DNA from: Bdellovibrionaceae bacterium UBA2351
Lineage (GTDB): Bacteria; Bdellovibrionota; Bdellovibrionia; Bdellovibrionales; Bdellovibrionaceae
Assembly: GCA_002344565.1 (NCBI GenBank)
Contig: DDTZ01000020.1
Coordinates: 1-59,205 of the forward strand
Direction of reading: 5' to 3'
DNA length: 59,205 nt
Of this stretch, positions 1-8,610 are shown piece after piece. The translations under genes were made by a program, and so were the position numbers. The stretch's first letter is position 1; each line of letters opens with the position of its first letter. Below the pieces are notes generated by a model. That model was not told where the DNA came from. It did not search any database and was given only the letters and a program-made list of their open reading frames with translations.

Positions 1-357
1 CAAAAAGGTTACGTCCCGCCGCCACTGGTTGGTATTTGGGCACGTTGGCCTTATTTTCATAACAATTCAGTTCCTAACCTATGTGAATTGCTAACGCCAG
101 CTCACTTAAGGAATAAGGAATTCTATCAAGGACCTGCTGTGGATAAAACGAAAGATTTTGATTTTGATTGCAATGGCTACCCAGAACCGACTGCGGCGCC
201 GATGGCTTGGAAAAAAGACCCTGAACTTAAGTTTGATACAAGCAAAAAAGGGATGGGTAACATGGGACATGATGAAGGCATTTTCTTGGTAGATGGCCAA
301 GAAATTCTGTCGCCTTCTGATAAAAAAGATTTAATTCACTTTTTGCAAACACTGTAG
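1..357 (+). CDS. C-terminal end of RoxA-like c-type cytochrome (partial)
   Basis: The reading frame is open from base 1, so this is the 3' end of a gene that begins before the window. The first residues (GYVPPPLVGIWARWPYFHNN, then SVPNL) match the pattern K-x-R-P-L-x-G-I-W-A-x-x-P-Y-L-H-N-G-S-V-P-x-L found near the C-terminus of RoxA/RoxB-type multihaem cytochromes and related cytochrome c peroxidase-like proteins. The end (LSPSDKKDLIHFLQTL) resembles the family's final helix. No CxxCH haem site lies in the visible part, so the haem-binding region must be upstream. These proteins are normally periplasmic. The family call is from recalled motif pattern only; the substrate is unknown. The next gene starts 9 bases after the stop. 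Confidence 0.55.
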   Translation, partial: QKGYVPPPLVGIWARWPYFHNNSVPNLCELLTPAHLRNKEFYQGPAVDKTKDFDFDCNGYPEPTAAPMAWKKDPELKFDTSKKGMGNMGHDEGIFLVDGQEILSPSDKKDLIHFLQTL

Positions 358-366
358 AGCTTAATC

Positions 367-2154
367 GTGAAATCTAAATTTTTATCGTCATCGTTGAACT
401 CCATTAATCTAAAATTAGAATCTATCTCTAAAGCTCGCCTAGTGGTGGGCTTGCTTGTTTTAGTCTGCTGGTTTTATCCTGTTATTTTTAGTTCAGGTAT
501 GGCGGTTTTGTATCCAAGCAGTTTGTTGTTCATTGTTGCGTTTGTTGTTTTAGTTTATAGGTCCGCACGAGTGAAAGAGTTCAAAACCTATCTTTTGCAG
601 CGAGAAAAAATAAACGAACGTCGTGCATTCCAAAATCAAACCGATTTCAAATACACTCCAGATGAAATTAATCGCTGGGGGCAATTACTAGCGAAAATGA
701 ATCTAGATAAGTCGGCGCATTGGGATGATTTAGATTTAGTAAAGGCTCATGGACTGTTGCAAGCGATTCACTTTACGGGGAATGCAGAATCTTTGCAGTT
801 GTTAATTAATTTGATGCGCCGAAATCCACTGACAAGTCAGCAAATGCAAGAACGTCAGGACAAGGTGCAATTGTTGACTACTGGACCACGGCGCAAATCG
901 TTGGCTTTACTGACATTAAACCCTGAAACCTCGAGTGTGAATTCAACCTACACGTTGCTAAAAGAATCGCTGGTTGAAAATCAAATGTGGCTATATGTGA
1001 TTTACGCCTACTATGTCGCCTTAATAGGTTGCTATATTTTGTTTTTGCTTTCGGGTAATACAACATTTGCGGCGCTGTTGTTTGGTTTGTTCTTTATTTT
1101 TCCGGTGGCGAATAGTCGCATAAAGATTTTCAAAACACTGGCATGGGTGAGTGGTTTTGAAGCGCAGCTAAATCGCCTGCATAAAGTAAAAAAAATGATT
1201 CAGCATTATGCAGAACTAGCGGAAAATAAAAAAATTCCCATGCTAGAGTCTTACTTAGATTCAAAGAATGGTTTGTCATTCGAAAATTCGATTCAAGAAC
1301 TTAATCGTATTATCGGTGCGATGGGGCTTCGACAAAATGTTATTGTATATGGAATCGTCCACGCACTTCTACCTTGGGATTTTTATTGGACAGCACGTGC
1401 GGAAAAATTACGAACTAAGCTTGAAAAAATTTATTTACGTTGGATGGAAGACTTAGTCGAATTTGAAGCCTTGGCCTTGTTAGCGGAATACTCGGTTAAT
1501 ATCAAGCAGGGTGTGTGGCCAGTGATTAAAAATGACCTAACGGCTTTACAGGGCAGAGGGCTACGTCACCCTTTGATTCCCGCAAGGTTTGTTGTGGCTA
1601 ATGATGTGGCCCTGAATGCTGAAAATCGAAAATGCCTACTGATTACGGGTTCAAATATGTCAGGAAAAAGCACCTTCTTGCGAACGCTTGGGATCAACCT
1701 TGTACTGATGCGTATTGGCTGCCGCGTCCATGCAGAACATTTGGAATCCTCGCCATTTCAGGTTCTAACGTCACTAAAACGCGTAGATTCGCTAGAAGAG
1801 TCTCTGTCGACCTTTTACTCTGAAGTAAAGAATCTTAAAGAAATTCGTGATGAGTGTATCACCCACACTAGTATTTATTTAATCGACGAAATTTTTAGGG
1901 GTACAAACAATCGAGAGCGCTTGATCGGGGCTCAAAAGTATATTAAAGCCTTATTGCAGTCTCCCAGCATAGGATTAGTGACAACGCATGACCTTGAATT
2001 GTCTCAGATGGATCAAGAGTATTCGAATTTAGTTAACGAACACTTTGCCGACACGATCGAAAATGGGAAGATGGTTTTTGATTATAAAAAGAAAATGGGT
2101 CCATGCCCAAGCACGAATGCGCTGAAGGTTATGGAAATGGAAGGTGTTTTTTGA
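367..2154 (+). CDS. MutS-family ATPase with N-terminal membrane segments
   Basis: A 595-residue protein with a GTG start just downstream of the preceding stop. The C-terminal third is a MutS ATPase domain: Walker A GSNMSGKST begins at about residue 428 and the Walker B pair LIDE (Asp507-Glu508) is followed by FRGTNNRER and the TTHD switch (VTTHDLEL). There is no mismatch-recognition domain of MutS1 type. Instead the N-terminus has two hydrophobic stretches (about residues 24-63) and another pair near residues 205-250, so the protein is probably membrane-bound. This fits the group of membrane-associated MutS-like proteins whose role is not settled, not canonical mismatch repair. Its stop overlaps the argS start (TTGA), indicating translational coupling. 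Confidence 0.7.
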   Translation: MKSKFLSSSLNSINLKLESISKARLVVGLLVLVCWFYPVIFSSGMAVLYPSSLLFIVAFVVLVYRSARVKEFKTYLLQREKINERRAFQNQTDFKYTPDEINRWGQLLAKMNLDKSAHWDDLDLVKAHGLLQAIHFTGNAESLQLLINLMRRNPLTSQQMQERQDKVQLLTTGPRRKSLALLTLNPETSSVNSTYTLLKESLVENQMWLYVIYAYYVALIGCYILFLLSGNTTFAALLFGLFFIFPVANSRIKIFKTLAWVSGFEAQLNRLHKVKKMIQHYAELAENKKIPMLESYLDSKNGLSFENSIQELNRIIGAMGLRQNVIVYGIVHALLPWDFYWTARAEKLRTKLEKIYLRWMEDLVEFEALALLAEYSVNIKQGVWPVIKNDLTALQGRGLRHPLIPARFVVANDVALNAENRKCLLITGSNMSGKSTFLRTLGINLVLMRIGCRVHAEHLESSPFQVLTSLKRVDSLEESLSTFYSEVKNLKEIRDECITHTSIYLIDEIFRGTNNRERLIGAQKYIKALLQSPSIGLVTTHDLELSQMDQEYSNLVNEHFADTIENGKMVFDYKKKMGPCPSTNALKVMEMEGVF

Positions 2155-3935
2155 AAACTGCAGAAAAAGCTCTATTTGATGAATTAAAAAAACAGTTATC
2201 GTCTTGGATTCATCAAGTCCTAGCAAAAAACACTGACATTATGGCAACCGGCTTAGACATTAGCGAAAAAACTATTTACGACACGTTAGCGGAACCTCCT
2301 CAAAAAGAAATGGGTGACTTCGCCTTTGGTTTGTTTACCTTCGCTAAAGCTTTAAAAAAAGGTCCGCCCATGATTGCGGGCGTCTTAGTAAAAGAATTTC
2401 CAGCTAGCGATTTGTTTTCTGTGCAAGCGGCTGGTCCCTATTTAAATTTCAAATTTTCAAACAAAGCTTTTGCTCAGTGGGTATTAAACCCAATTCTAGA
2501 CAAGACCTATTTCAAACGTAAAATGTATGTGTCATCGCCAAAAACGATGATAGAATACTCGCAGCCTAACACGCATAAAGAATTGCATGTCGGTCATATG
2601 CGTAACCTATGTTTAGGTGATTCACTTATTAAATTATTAAAATTTTCGGGCCAAGATATTTTGTCATCTACTTTTCCTGGTGACGTTGGTACGCACGTCG
2701 CAAAATGTCTGTGGTATATGAAATACCATAACAAAGAAGCTGTGCCTGTTACTGGCAAAGGCGAATGGCTTGGTCGTATGTATTCGACGGCGAACAACAA
2801 GCTGGAAGCTGAAAAAGGTACACCTCAGGAAGATATCAATCGTGGTCAGTTAACGGAAATTTTAAAACAGTTAGAACATAAGAGCGGCGAGTTCTACGAC
2901 CTATGGAAAGAGACACGTGAATGGTCGATTGCATTGATGAAAAGTGTTTATGCTTGGGCAGGCGTTACATTTGATATGTGGTACTGGGAGTCTGATGTCG
3001 ACAGCGCTTCTGTGGCTTTAGTTCAAGATCTGTATAAACAAGGAAAACTAATCCAGTCACAAGGTGCGATCGGTATGGATTTCACGGCTGAAAATCTGGG
3101 TTTCTGTATGTTGTTAAAATCAGATGGTACGGGTCTATACGCCAGCAAAGATTTAGAATTAGCTCGTCGTAAATTCACTGATTATAAAATTGAAAAATCA
3201 ATTTATGTCGTGGATCTGCGCCAGGCATTGCATTTTCAGCAGGTTTTCAAAGTTTTAGAAACGATTGGTTTTGAACAAGCTAAAAACTGTTACCACTTAC
3301 AGTATAACTTCGTAGAATTACCAGACGGTGCCATGAGCTCACGGAAAGGCAACATCGTTCCGTTGTCAGAGCTTGTGAAGCAAATGGAAGCTAAAATAAC
3401 GACGGACTATTTGACTCGCTACAAAGGTGAATGGCCAGATTCTGAAATCCAAGAAACAGCGACGAGAATCGCGCAAGGTGCCATCAAATACGGAATGCTT
3501 AAGCAAGATCCAGGCAAGAAAATCGTTTTCGAAATGCAAGAGTGGTTAAAGCTAGACGGAGAAAGCGGCCCTTTCATTCAGTATTCCTACGCACGTATCA
3601 ATAGCTTAATCCAAAAAATCGGATTAAAAGAAAAACCCGGAGCACAGGTAAACTGGGAATCACTAACTGAAAAACCAGAGCGCGATCTCGTTCAGTTCTT
3701 GTCCTACTTCCATCACTATGTATATCTATCGGCTGAAAACTACAAACCAAGCACACTGTGTGGCTACTTGTACGACCTAGCCAAACGCTTCAACTATTTC
3801 TACCACGAATGTCCAATAGCACAGGCACCAAGTGAAGAGTTAAAAGAAGCACGTATTCACTTAGCAAAAGCAACAGGGATGGTACTAGAACAGGGCTTAG
3901 CTCTGCTTGGAATCCCAGTCCCTCAAAGAATGTAA
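2151..3935 (+). CDS. argS: Arginyl-tRNA synthetase
   Basis: Class I synthetase that charges tRNA-Arg in the cytoplasm. The start chosen is TTG at 2151, which overlaps the MutS-like stop (TTGA) and lies 6 bases after a GGAAGG Shine-Dalgarno sequence; an ATG at 2103 in the same frame lies inside the upstream gene and is less likely. This gives 594 residues, normal for ArgRS. The N-terminal Arg-tRNA-synthetase additional domain is followed by the HIGH-type motif HVGHMRN, the KMSKS-equivalent region MSSRKGN, and a C-terminal DALR anticodon-binding domain (GESGPFIQYSYARINSL onward) ending in ALLGIPVPQRM, as in most bacterial ArgRS. Identification is firm. Confidence 0.96.
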   Translation: MKTAEKALFDELKKQLSSWIHQVLAKNTDIMATGLDISEKTIYDTLAEPPQKEMGDFAFGLFTFAKALKKGPPMIAGVLVKEFPASDLFSVQAAGPYLNFKFSNKAFAQWVLNPILDKTYFKRKMYVSSPKTMIEYSQPNTHKELHVGHMRNLCLGDSLIKLLKFSGQDILSSTFPGDVGTHVAKCLWYMKYHNKEAVPVTGKGEWLGRMYSTANNKLEAEKGTPQEDINRGQLTEILKQLEHKSGEFYDLWKETREWSIALMKSVYAWAGVTFDMWYWESDVDSASVALVQDLYKQGKLIQSQGAIGMDFTAENLGFCMLLKSDGTGLYASKDLELARRKFTDYKIEKSIYVVDLRQALHFQQVFKVLETIGFEQAKNCYHLQYNFVELPDGAMSSRKGNIVPLSELVKQMEAKITTDYLTRYKGEWPDSEIQETATRIAQGAIKYGMLKQDPGKKIVFEMQEWLKLDGESGPFIQYSYARINSLIQKIGLKEKPGAQVNWESLTEKPERDLVQFLSYFHHYVYLSAENYKPSTLCGYLYDLAKRFNYFYHECPIAQAPSEELKEARIHLAKATGMVLEQGLALLGIPVPQRM

Positions 3936-3942
3936 TGGGAGT

Positions 3943-5160
3943 TTACTTTTGCGTTAGCTCAAACCCCCGCAGGTAATTGATATACTCACGAACAAACGTA
4001 TCCGAAGCCTCTGACTGAACGCCTTGCTTTGCGCATTGATCAATCGTCCAATATGTTTTGTGACAAGCGACTGGTTGATAACAACTTTGGAAATTACATT
4101 GAAGACTGTTGCCGCGGTAGGGAGTATATGACATCAATGATCCCAATTGTTCTTCAAACGCAATGTGCACAGAAATTTCCTCTAACTTCTGAATACATGC
4201 TGCTTGGGCGGTCGATCCGTACGTGCCGGTAGGGCATAACCATTCTCGTGCGAGGGCGGCATACTCCGCAAGATTCAATTCTGGTTTAGCTAGATTCTTG
4301 TTAGAAACCTGAACATTTAAGGATGTTGCCATCGCGGTCAAACATTTATCTTCAGAAATATTCGGACAAAAGAACTTGTAAAAATTTAGTCCCTTTGCGT
4401 ACTTACCATAGTGCCCGTTATAAACATGGTTGTCTGGTTTCATTCGGTAACACGCACCAAAACATTTTTTAGGATTTTCGAGCATATTCTGGCTATCGAC
4501 GCTGACATTTTTTGATGAAGCGGGATCGACGAAGTAAAAGTTGCCGTCTTTGTGTAACGTTTCAAAATGGGTTCCTGTTAGGGCTCCGGCAATTGGAATT
4601 CCCCACATTTTTGATAAGTACGAAGCAAGATGGTGACCATTGTTACACGCATTCAGTATCGCGTAGGCGTCGTCGGTGAAATGACCCGCTAATCGTTTTG
4701 TATCTTTATCGTATGGATACCAACGAACGTCTTTATCGCCGATGGCGTCTAAAAAGATTCCTTCAATGATGGCGCCATGGCCAAATGAATTGAACGAAGC
4801 GATTTTGTTGAATTGCACTAACTCATTAATCAGCGTTTTTGGATTAAGAAGTTCAGATTTTAATTGGTAATTTACGACGCCCATTTTTTTTAGTTCAACG
4901 GGACCAAGGAAACCGTCTATAGGTAAAAACAAAATAACTTGTTCATCAGGAAATCGTTCGACAATTTTACTGGCTTTTGAAACGGCTGATAAGTGTGGAA
5001 GTAGTCCTAAGTCATTTCCACGGCTAGTCACCAGAATATGAGTTCGCTTGTCTGCATCTATTTCCTTTTCGGCAGAAAAAACGACGCGGTAATAAGAGGC
5101 ATCGGCCATTACAGAATATAGGAAGACCGTCATTAAAAAGAGAAACACTTTGGAAAACAT
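3943..5160 (-). CDS. Secreted protein with caspase-like His/Cys pair, unknown function
   Basis: About 405 residues from the ATG at 5160, which gives a clean signal peptide (MFSKVFLFLMTVFLYS followed by MADAS). A longer start at 5226 is possible, but the shorter one is preceded by GGGG at a suitable distance. Two motifs stand out: SFGHG and, 44 residues after its His, ILNACNNG. That arrangement (His-Gly, then Ala-Cys-x-x-Gly preceded by hydrophobic residues) is what clan CD peptidases (caspases, metacaspases, CHAT) show. The C-terminal half is rich in Cys (about ten), consistent with periplasmic disulfides. I do not recognise the family by name, and the peptidase link is inference from the motif pair. 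Convergent with argS, 7 bases apart. Confidence 0.55.
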   Translation of the reverse strand: MFSKVFLFLMTVFLYSVMADASYYRVVFSAEKEIDADKRTHILVTSRGNDLGLLPHLSAVSKASKIVERFPDEQVILFLPIDGFLGPVELKKMGVVNYQLKSELLNPKTLINELVQFNKIASFNSFGHGAIIEGIFLDAIGDKDVRWYPYDKDTKRLAGHFTDDAYAILNACNNGHHLASYLSKMWGIPIAGALTGTHFETLHKDGNFYFVDPASSKNVSVDSQNMLENPKKCFGACYRMKPDNHVYNGHYGKYAKGLNFYKFFCPNISEDKCLTAMATSLNVQVSNKNLAKPELNLAEYAALAREWLCPTGTYGSTAQAACIQKLEEISVHIAFEEQLGSLMSYTPYRGNSLQCNFQSCYQPVACHKTYWTIDQCAKQGVQSEASDTFVREYINYLRGFELTQK

Positions 5161-5346
5161 AAGAACCCCGCCAATTAATAAACCCGCCGCTGTCATACCT
5201 GAGCCTGCGGAAAAGAGCTTTATCAAATTTTCTCTTTTATAAAAAATATGGAAGTGTCATAAAACTAAACAACTCGATCTGTCATAGGGGTAGACGATAC
5301 GGTAAAAAATCTAGGAAAAAGTACGCAATCATGGAAGAATCGATGG

Positions 5347-7785
5347 ATGCATGGCACATCTAACCTAGGCAATAAGGCCGAATCATTACAGAAGCTATCT
5401 TCCAACGGTTTTAACGTGCCGGCCTTTTCTGTTGTGAGCGGCGACGTATATAAACACTATCGACAAAAACCAGATCGCGCGGATGTTGTTTCTAGATGGA
5501 TTGATGAGCGAATTAAAATTGATTCTACAAAGTCATATGCTGTTAGATCCTCTGGGAATAAAGAGGATTCGTCGATGGCTTCATTTGCGGGACTGTTTTC
5601 GACGTATCTTGATGTGCGTGGAAAAAACGATATTGTGGGTTCCGTTTTGAAATGTTGGGATGCTGTCAATAGTGATCGTGTGCGTGCCTATTGTGAACAA
5701 AAAAAAATAGATCCCACCAGTTTAGAGATGTCCGTTATTATTCAAGAATACATCGAAGGTGATTTCTCAGGCGTTGTATTCACAATGAGTCCACAAGATG
5801 GCCACGAAGATCATATTATTGTGGAATTAGTTAAGGGCAGCGGTGAAAAGCTTGTGTCAGGACAAGTAAATCCTGATTTTTTCGAAATTCAAATTTTGGA
5901 TACAGGGTTTAAGGTTACAAAAGAACGTAAGGAACAAAATGTTTTTTCCGATTCACTAGCACGTGATTTATTTCTGCACGATTTACTTATCCAGGCAAGG
6001 CAAGTGCAAGCCTCATTTCGTGCCCCTCAGGATATCGAGTTTACTGTTAAATCTGGTACTCTTTATTTTTTGCAATCGCGTCCCATAACATTTTTCAATT
6101 ACGCAGGGTTCGATTCGGTTTGGACGACGGCGGACTTTCGTGATGGCGGCGTTTCCTCGGCCGTCGTGTCGCCGATTATGTGGTCGTTGTACGGTAATGT
6201 TTTTAAATCTTCGATGGAAGGTTATTTTCGCTATTTGGGCTTGCTTGAAAAATTTTCGAAAGATCAGCTGACGTGGTATCAAGTGATTTATGGAAAACCG
6301 TACTGGAATGTGGAACTGGTTAAACAAGTACAATTGCAGTTGCCGGGATTCCGTGAGGATACATTTGATCAAGATCTATCCATCCCAAAAGTGTATGAGG
6401 GCCGAGGTCGCGAATCGGGTTGGGGGCTGGGCAAGATCATTAAAGCGATTCCCGTTCTTCTTAAAATAAATTCCGGTTTTTCGAAACAAGAAGCTATTGC
6501 ACGAAACTGGATTGATACTTTTGAGCAGATTGAAAAAAAATGGCAAAATACTCAATGGTCTGCACTAGATGATGTTCAGTTACTCGAGCGTTCTAAAGAA
6601 CTTTACACTCAACACTTTCAGTTAGAGTGTGATTACTTTACTACAATTTATAATGCTTCAAACGCGAAAATGTTTTTTTTAGAAACATTGACGGGTTTAC
6701 AAAAGAAAGTCGCGGACGTTCACTATACTGAATTAATTAAAAGCATGGATCATTTATCTGTATTGAGTCCTTTAACTTCATTGCAGGATATCGCTATTCT
6801 AATTCAAAAAGATCCGGCTTTGCAGAAGCAGGTTGTTGATGTTTTGGATACGACGACTCTGACTATCGAACAACGGCACGTGAAGCTGTTAAGTCTAAAT
6901 GAATCATTATCGCTAAAAATTACTCAATTCTTTGAGAGGTATTATCACCATAGTACTAAGGAACTTGATTTGCGCGTGCCTCGTTGGTCGGAAGACAAGT
7001 CGTTCTTTTATTCGACACTTAAATCGACAGTGTTGAACCCTATTCGATCAGCACCGGCCGTTTATAAAAATCCAAGCTTGGCCAAAATTGAAAATTTCTT
7101 TAACGCCAATACGGTAGCCAGAATCTTGACGCGGTCAACGTTCTATAGTCGACTTGAACGACTGAAAACGTTTTTGTGGCTACGTGAAGAGGTTCGTGAT
7201 CGATCGACGCGCATGTATTATTTTATTCGTCAGTGGCTGATGTTTTTAAATGCAAAATATAAAGTGGGCGACATGTTTTTTTATATGACGATTGAAGATG
7301 TATTTGCCTATATTGAAAAACCAAACGGTCGCACACGGATTCAAGCTAAGGCGGGTCGTACTAAGTCCTATGCCCACGGATTTGAACAATTCAAAAATCC
7401 TAACGAGGTCGGGCTAAGGATGTCGTTTCCAAAGAAGTCTGCATCGACGTCAGCGGACACAACCTTAACAGGCTTAGCCTGTTCGCCGGGACAGGTGCGT
7501 GGGCGAGTTCGTGTTTTGAAATCAATTCATGATTCTGAAACGTTACTTAAGGGTGAAATCATGGTGGTTCCTTATACCGATCCAGGATGGACCCCTCTGT
7601 TTGGATTATCAGCGGGAGTCATCACGGAAACGGGAGGATTGCTTTCCCATGCAGCGTTGATTGCACGTGAGTATTCCATACCGGCCGTACTTAATATTCC
7701 CGACGCAACTGAAAAATTAAAAACGGGGATGCAGATTGAGCTTGATGGAAGCTCAGGACGTATCTTAATTTTAAACGATGTCTGA
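5347..7785 (+). CDS. PEP synthase/rifampin phosphotransferase-like enzyme (ATP-grasp + middle + swivel domains)
   Basis: An 812-residue three-domain enzyme. Residues about 1-245 are a PPDK N-terminal ATP-grasp domain (GNKAESLQKL, AVRSSGNKEDSSMASFAG, IIQEYIEGDFSGVVFT, and the closing FLQSRPIT). The middle part (about 255-700) starts with WTTADFRDGG and SPIMWSL, like the substrate domain of rifampin phosphotransferase. Residues about 705-812 form the phosphohistidine swivel domain; ETGGLLSHAALIARE contains the catalytic His768. Such enzymes move a phosphate from ATP via His to a small molecule; the prodiginine and tambjamine condensing enzymes PigC and TamQ share this architecture. Here it is the only full-length member of three paralogs in the cluster. 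Its last 8 bases overlap the aminotransferase start. The substrate cannot be told from sequence. Confidence 0.82.
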   Translation: MHGTSNLGNKAESLQKLSSNGFNVPAFSVVSGDVYKHYRQKPDRADVVSRWIDERIKIDSTKSYAVRSSGNKEDSSMASFAGLFSTYLDVRGKNDIVGSVLKCWDAVNSDRVRAYCEQKKIDPTSLEMSVIIQEYIEGDFSGVVFTMSPQDGHEDHIIVELVKGSGEKLVSGQVNPDFFEIQILDTGFKVTKERKEQNVFSDSLARDLFLHDLLIQARQVQASFRAPQDIEFTVKSGTLYFLQSRPITFFNYAGFDSVWTTADFRDGGVSSAVVSPIMWSLYGNVFKSSMEGYFRYLGLLEKFSKDQLTWYQVIYGKPYWNVELVKQVQLQLPGFREDTFDQDLSIPKVYEGRGRESGWGLGKIIKAIPVLLKINSGFSKQEAIARNWIDTFEQIEKKWQNTQWSALDDVQLLERSKELYTQHFQLECDYFTTIYNASNAKMFFLETLTGLQKKVADVHYTELIKSMDHLSVLSPLTSLQDIAILIQKDPALQKQVVDVLDTTTLTIEQRHVKLLSLNESLSLKITQFFERYYHHSTKELDLRVPRWSEDKSFFYSTLKSTVLNPIRSAPAVYKNPSLAKIENFFNANTVARILTRSTFYSRLERLKTFLWLREEVRDRSTRMYYFIRQWLMFLNAKYKVGDMFFYMTIEDVFAYIEKPNGRTRIQAKAGRTKSYAHGFEQFKNPNEVGLRMSFPKKSASTSADTTLTGLACSPGQVRGRVRVLKSIHDSETLLKGEIMVVPYTDPGWTPLFGLSAGVITETGGLLSHAALIAREYSIPAVLNIPDATEKLKTGMQIELDGSSGRILILNDV

Positions 7786-8584
7786 AAATCTTACGGATCA
7801 GTACCAGCACTATGTTAAACCTCAGCTTGGACAGCTTCTACGTATCTTGCGTCTTGATAAGAATTATCAGCACGCATCAGATGACACTATGATTTATCAA
7901 TCTTCTGGGAAACCAATTTCGGTCTATGATTTTTTGGGTGGCTATGGATCTGCGATTCTAGGTCACAATCCTCAATTTCTGTTGGATGAAGTGGATTTGT
8001 TTTTTAAAAACAAACGAGTCATTCAAGCGCAAGCTTCCCTAAGATCAGAAACGGCCCAATTGGGACACCTGATTCATGATTTAATTTCAAGCGAACTTCA
8101 ATCCCAAGATACATTTATTACCACATTAGCCAGCACGGGAACTGAAGCCACAGAAATCGCATTGAAGAATGCTATGTTAATCTGGCAACACAAGCGAGAT
8201 CATTTAAAAAAAGAGCTTCTGGCATTGGCTCAGTCCAGTGATCTGGATGAATTCCAGGCGCAAACCTATCACGCGCTTTTGAGTGAGATTGATTCGTCAG
8301 TTCCCGTATTAGTATCGCTGAGTCGTAGCTATCATGGTAAAACAGCTTCTGCGGTTTTATCGTCGAGCAGTGATTATTATAAGAAAATGTACTCGAATGT
8401 TTTGTTTAAAACAGTTTTCTTGGATGTTGAAAATGATTGGGATTATATTTTAGCGTCGTTGCGAAAAACAGTTAAACAGATCGAATTTAAAGGTAAAGAG
8501 TTTTCGTTTTCGCCATTTATCGGTTTTATTTTTGAACCCATTCAGGGTGAGGGTGGTATCCGTCCGGTACAGCAGATAAATTAA
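7778..8584 (+). CDS. Class III aminotransferase, N-terminal part (reading frame broken)
   Basis: Starts inside the end of the upstream gene (ATG 7778 overlaps its TGA), so translation is likely coupled. The 268 residues contain the front half of a class III PLP aminotransferase: a FLGGYGSAILGHNP segment, STGTEATEIALKNA (PLP phosphate site) and SRSYHGKTASA, ending at FEPIQGEGGIRPV. The frame then runs into a stop at 8582-8584, while the missing rest of the fold (ADKLKKAFQFARD, then IADEIQSGLFRTG and the PLP lysine) continues in another frame directly downstream. One enzyme of about 870 residues was therefore split by a single-base change, or the base is a sequencing error. As written, this fragment lacks the catalytic lysine and would be inactive alone. 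Confidence 0.75.
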   Translation: MSENLTDQYQHYVKPQLGQLLRILRLDKNYQHASDDTMIYQSSGKPISVYDFLGGYGSAILGHNPQFLLDEVDLFFKNKRVIQAQASLRSETAQLGHLIHDLISSELQSQDTFITTLASTGTEATEIALKNAMLIWQHKRDHLKKELLALAQSSDLDEFQAQTYHALLSEIDSSVPVLVSLSRSYHGKTASAVLSSSSDYYKKMYSNVLFKTVFLDVENDWDYILASLRKTVKQIEFKGKEFSFSPFIGFIFEPIQGEGGIRPVQQIN

Positions 8585-8590
8585 AAAAAG
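8564..8590 (+). other. Frameshift site in aminotransferase/reductase fusion gene
   Basis: Upstream the frame reads I-R-P-V up to base 8569; downstream the homologous sequence resumes as A-D-K-L-K-K-A-F from base 8572. Between them, one base appears to be missing: adding a C after 8570 would give V-P-A-D-K-L-K-K, the expected aminotransferase sequence. A seven-A run (8583-8589) followed by G lies nearby but after the stop codon of the upstream frame, so it cannot serve as a ribosomal slippage site for that frame. The choices are a genuine mutation or an error in the assembled sequence. Confidence 0.7.
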
Positions 8591-8610
8591 CATTTCAGTT
8601 TGCAAGAGAC

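Noticed and set aside
8583..8590. A-AAA-AAG slippery heptamer as a programmed frameshift in the aminotransferase gene
   Set aside because: It lies after the stop codon of the upstream frame (8582-8584), so a ribosome in that frame would terminate before or at it.
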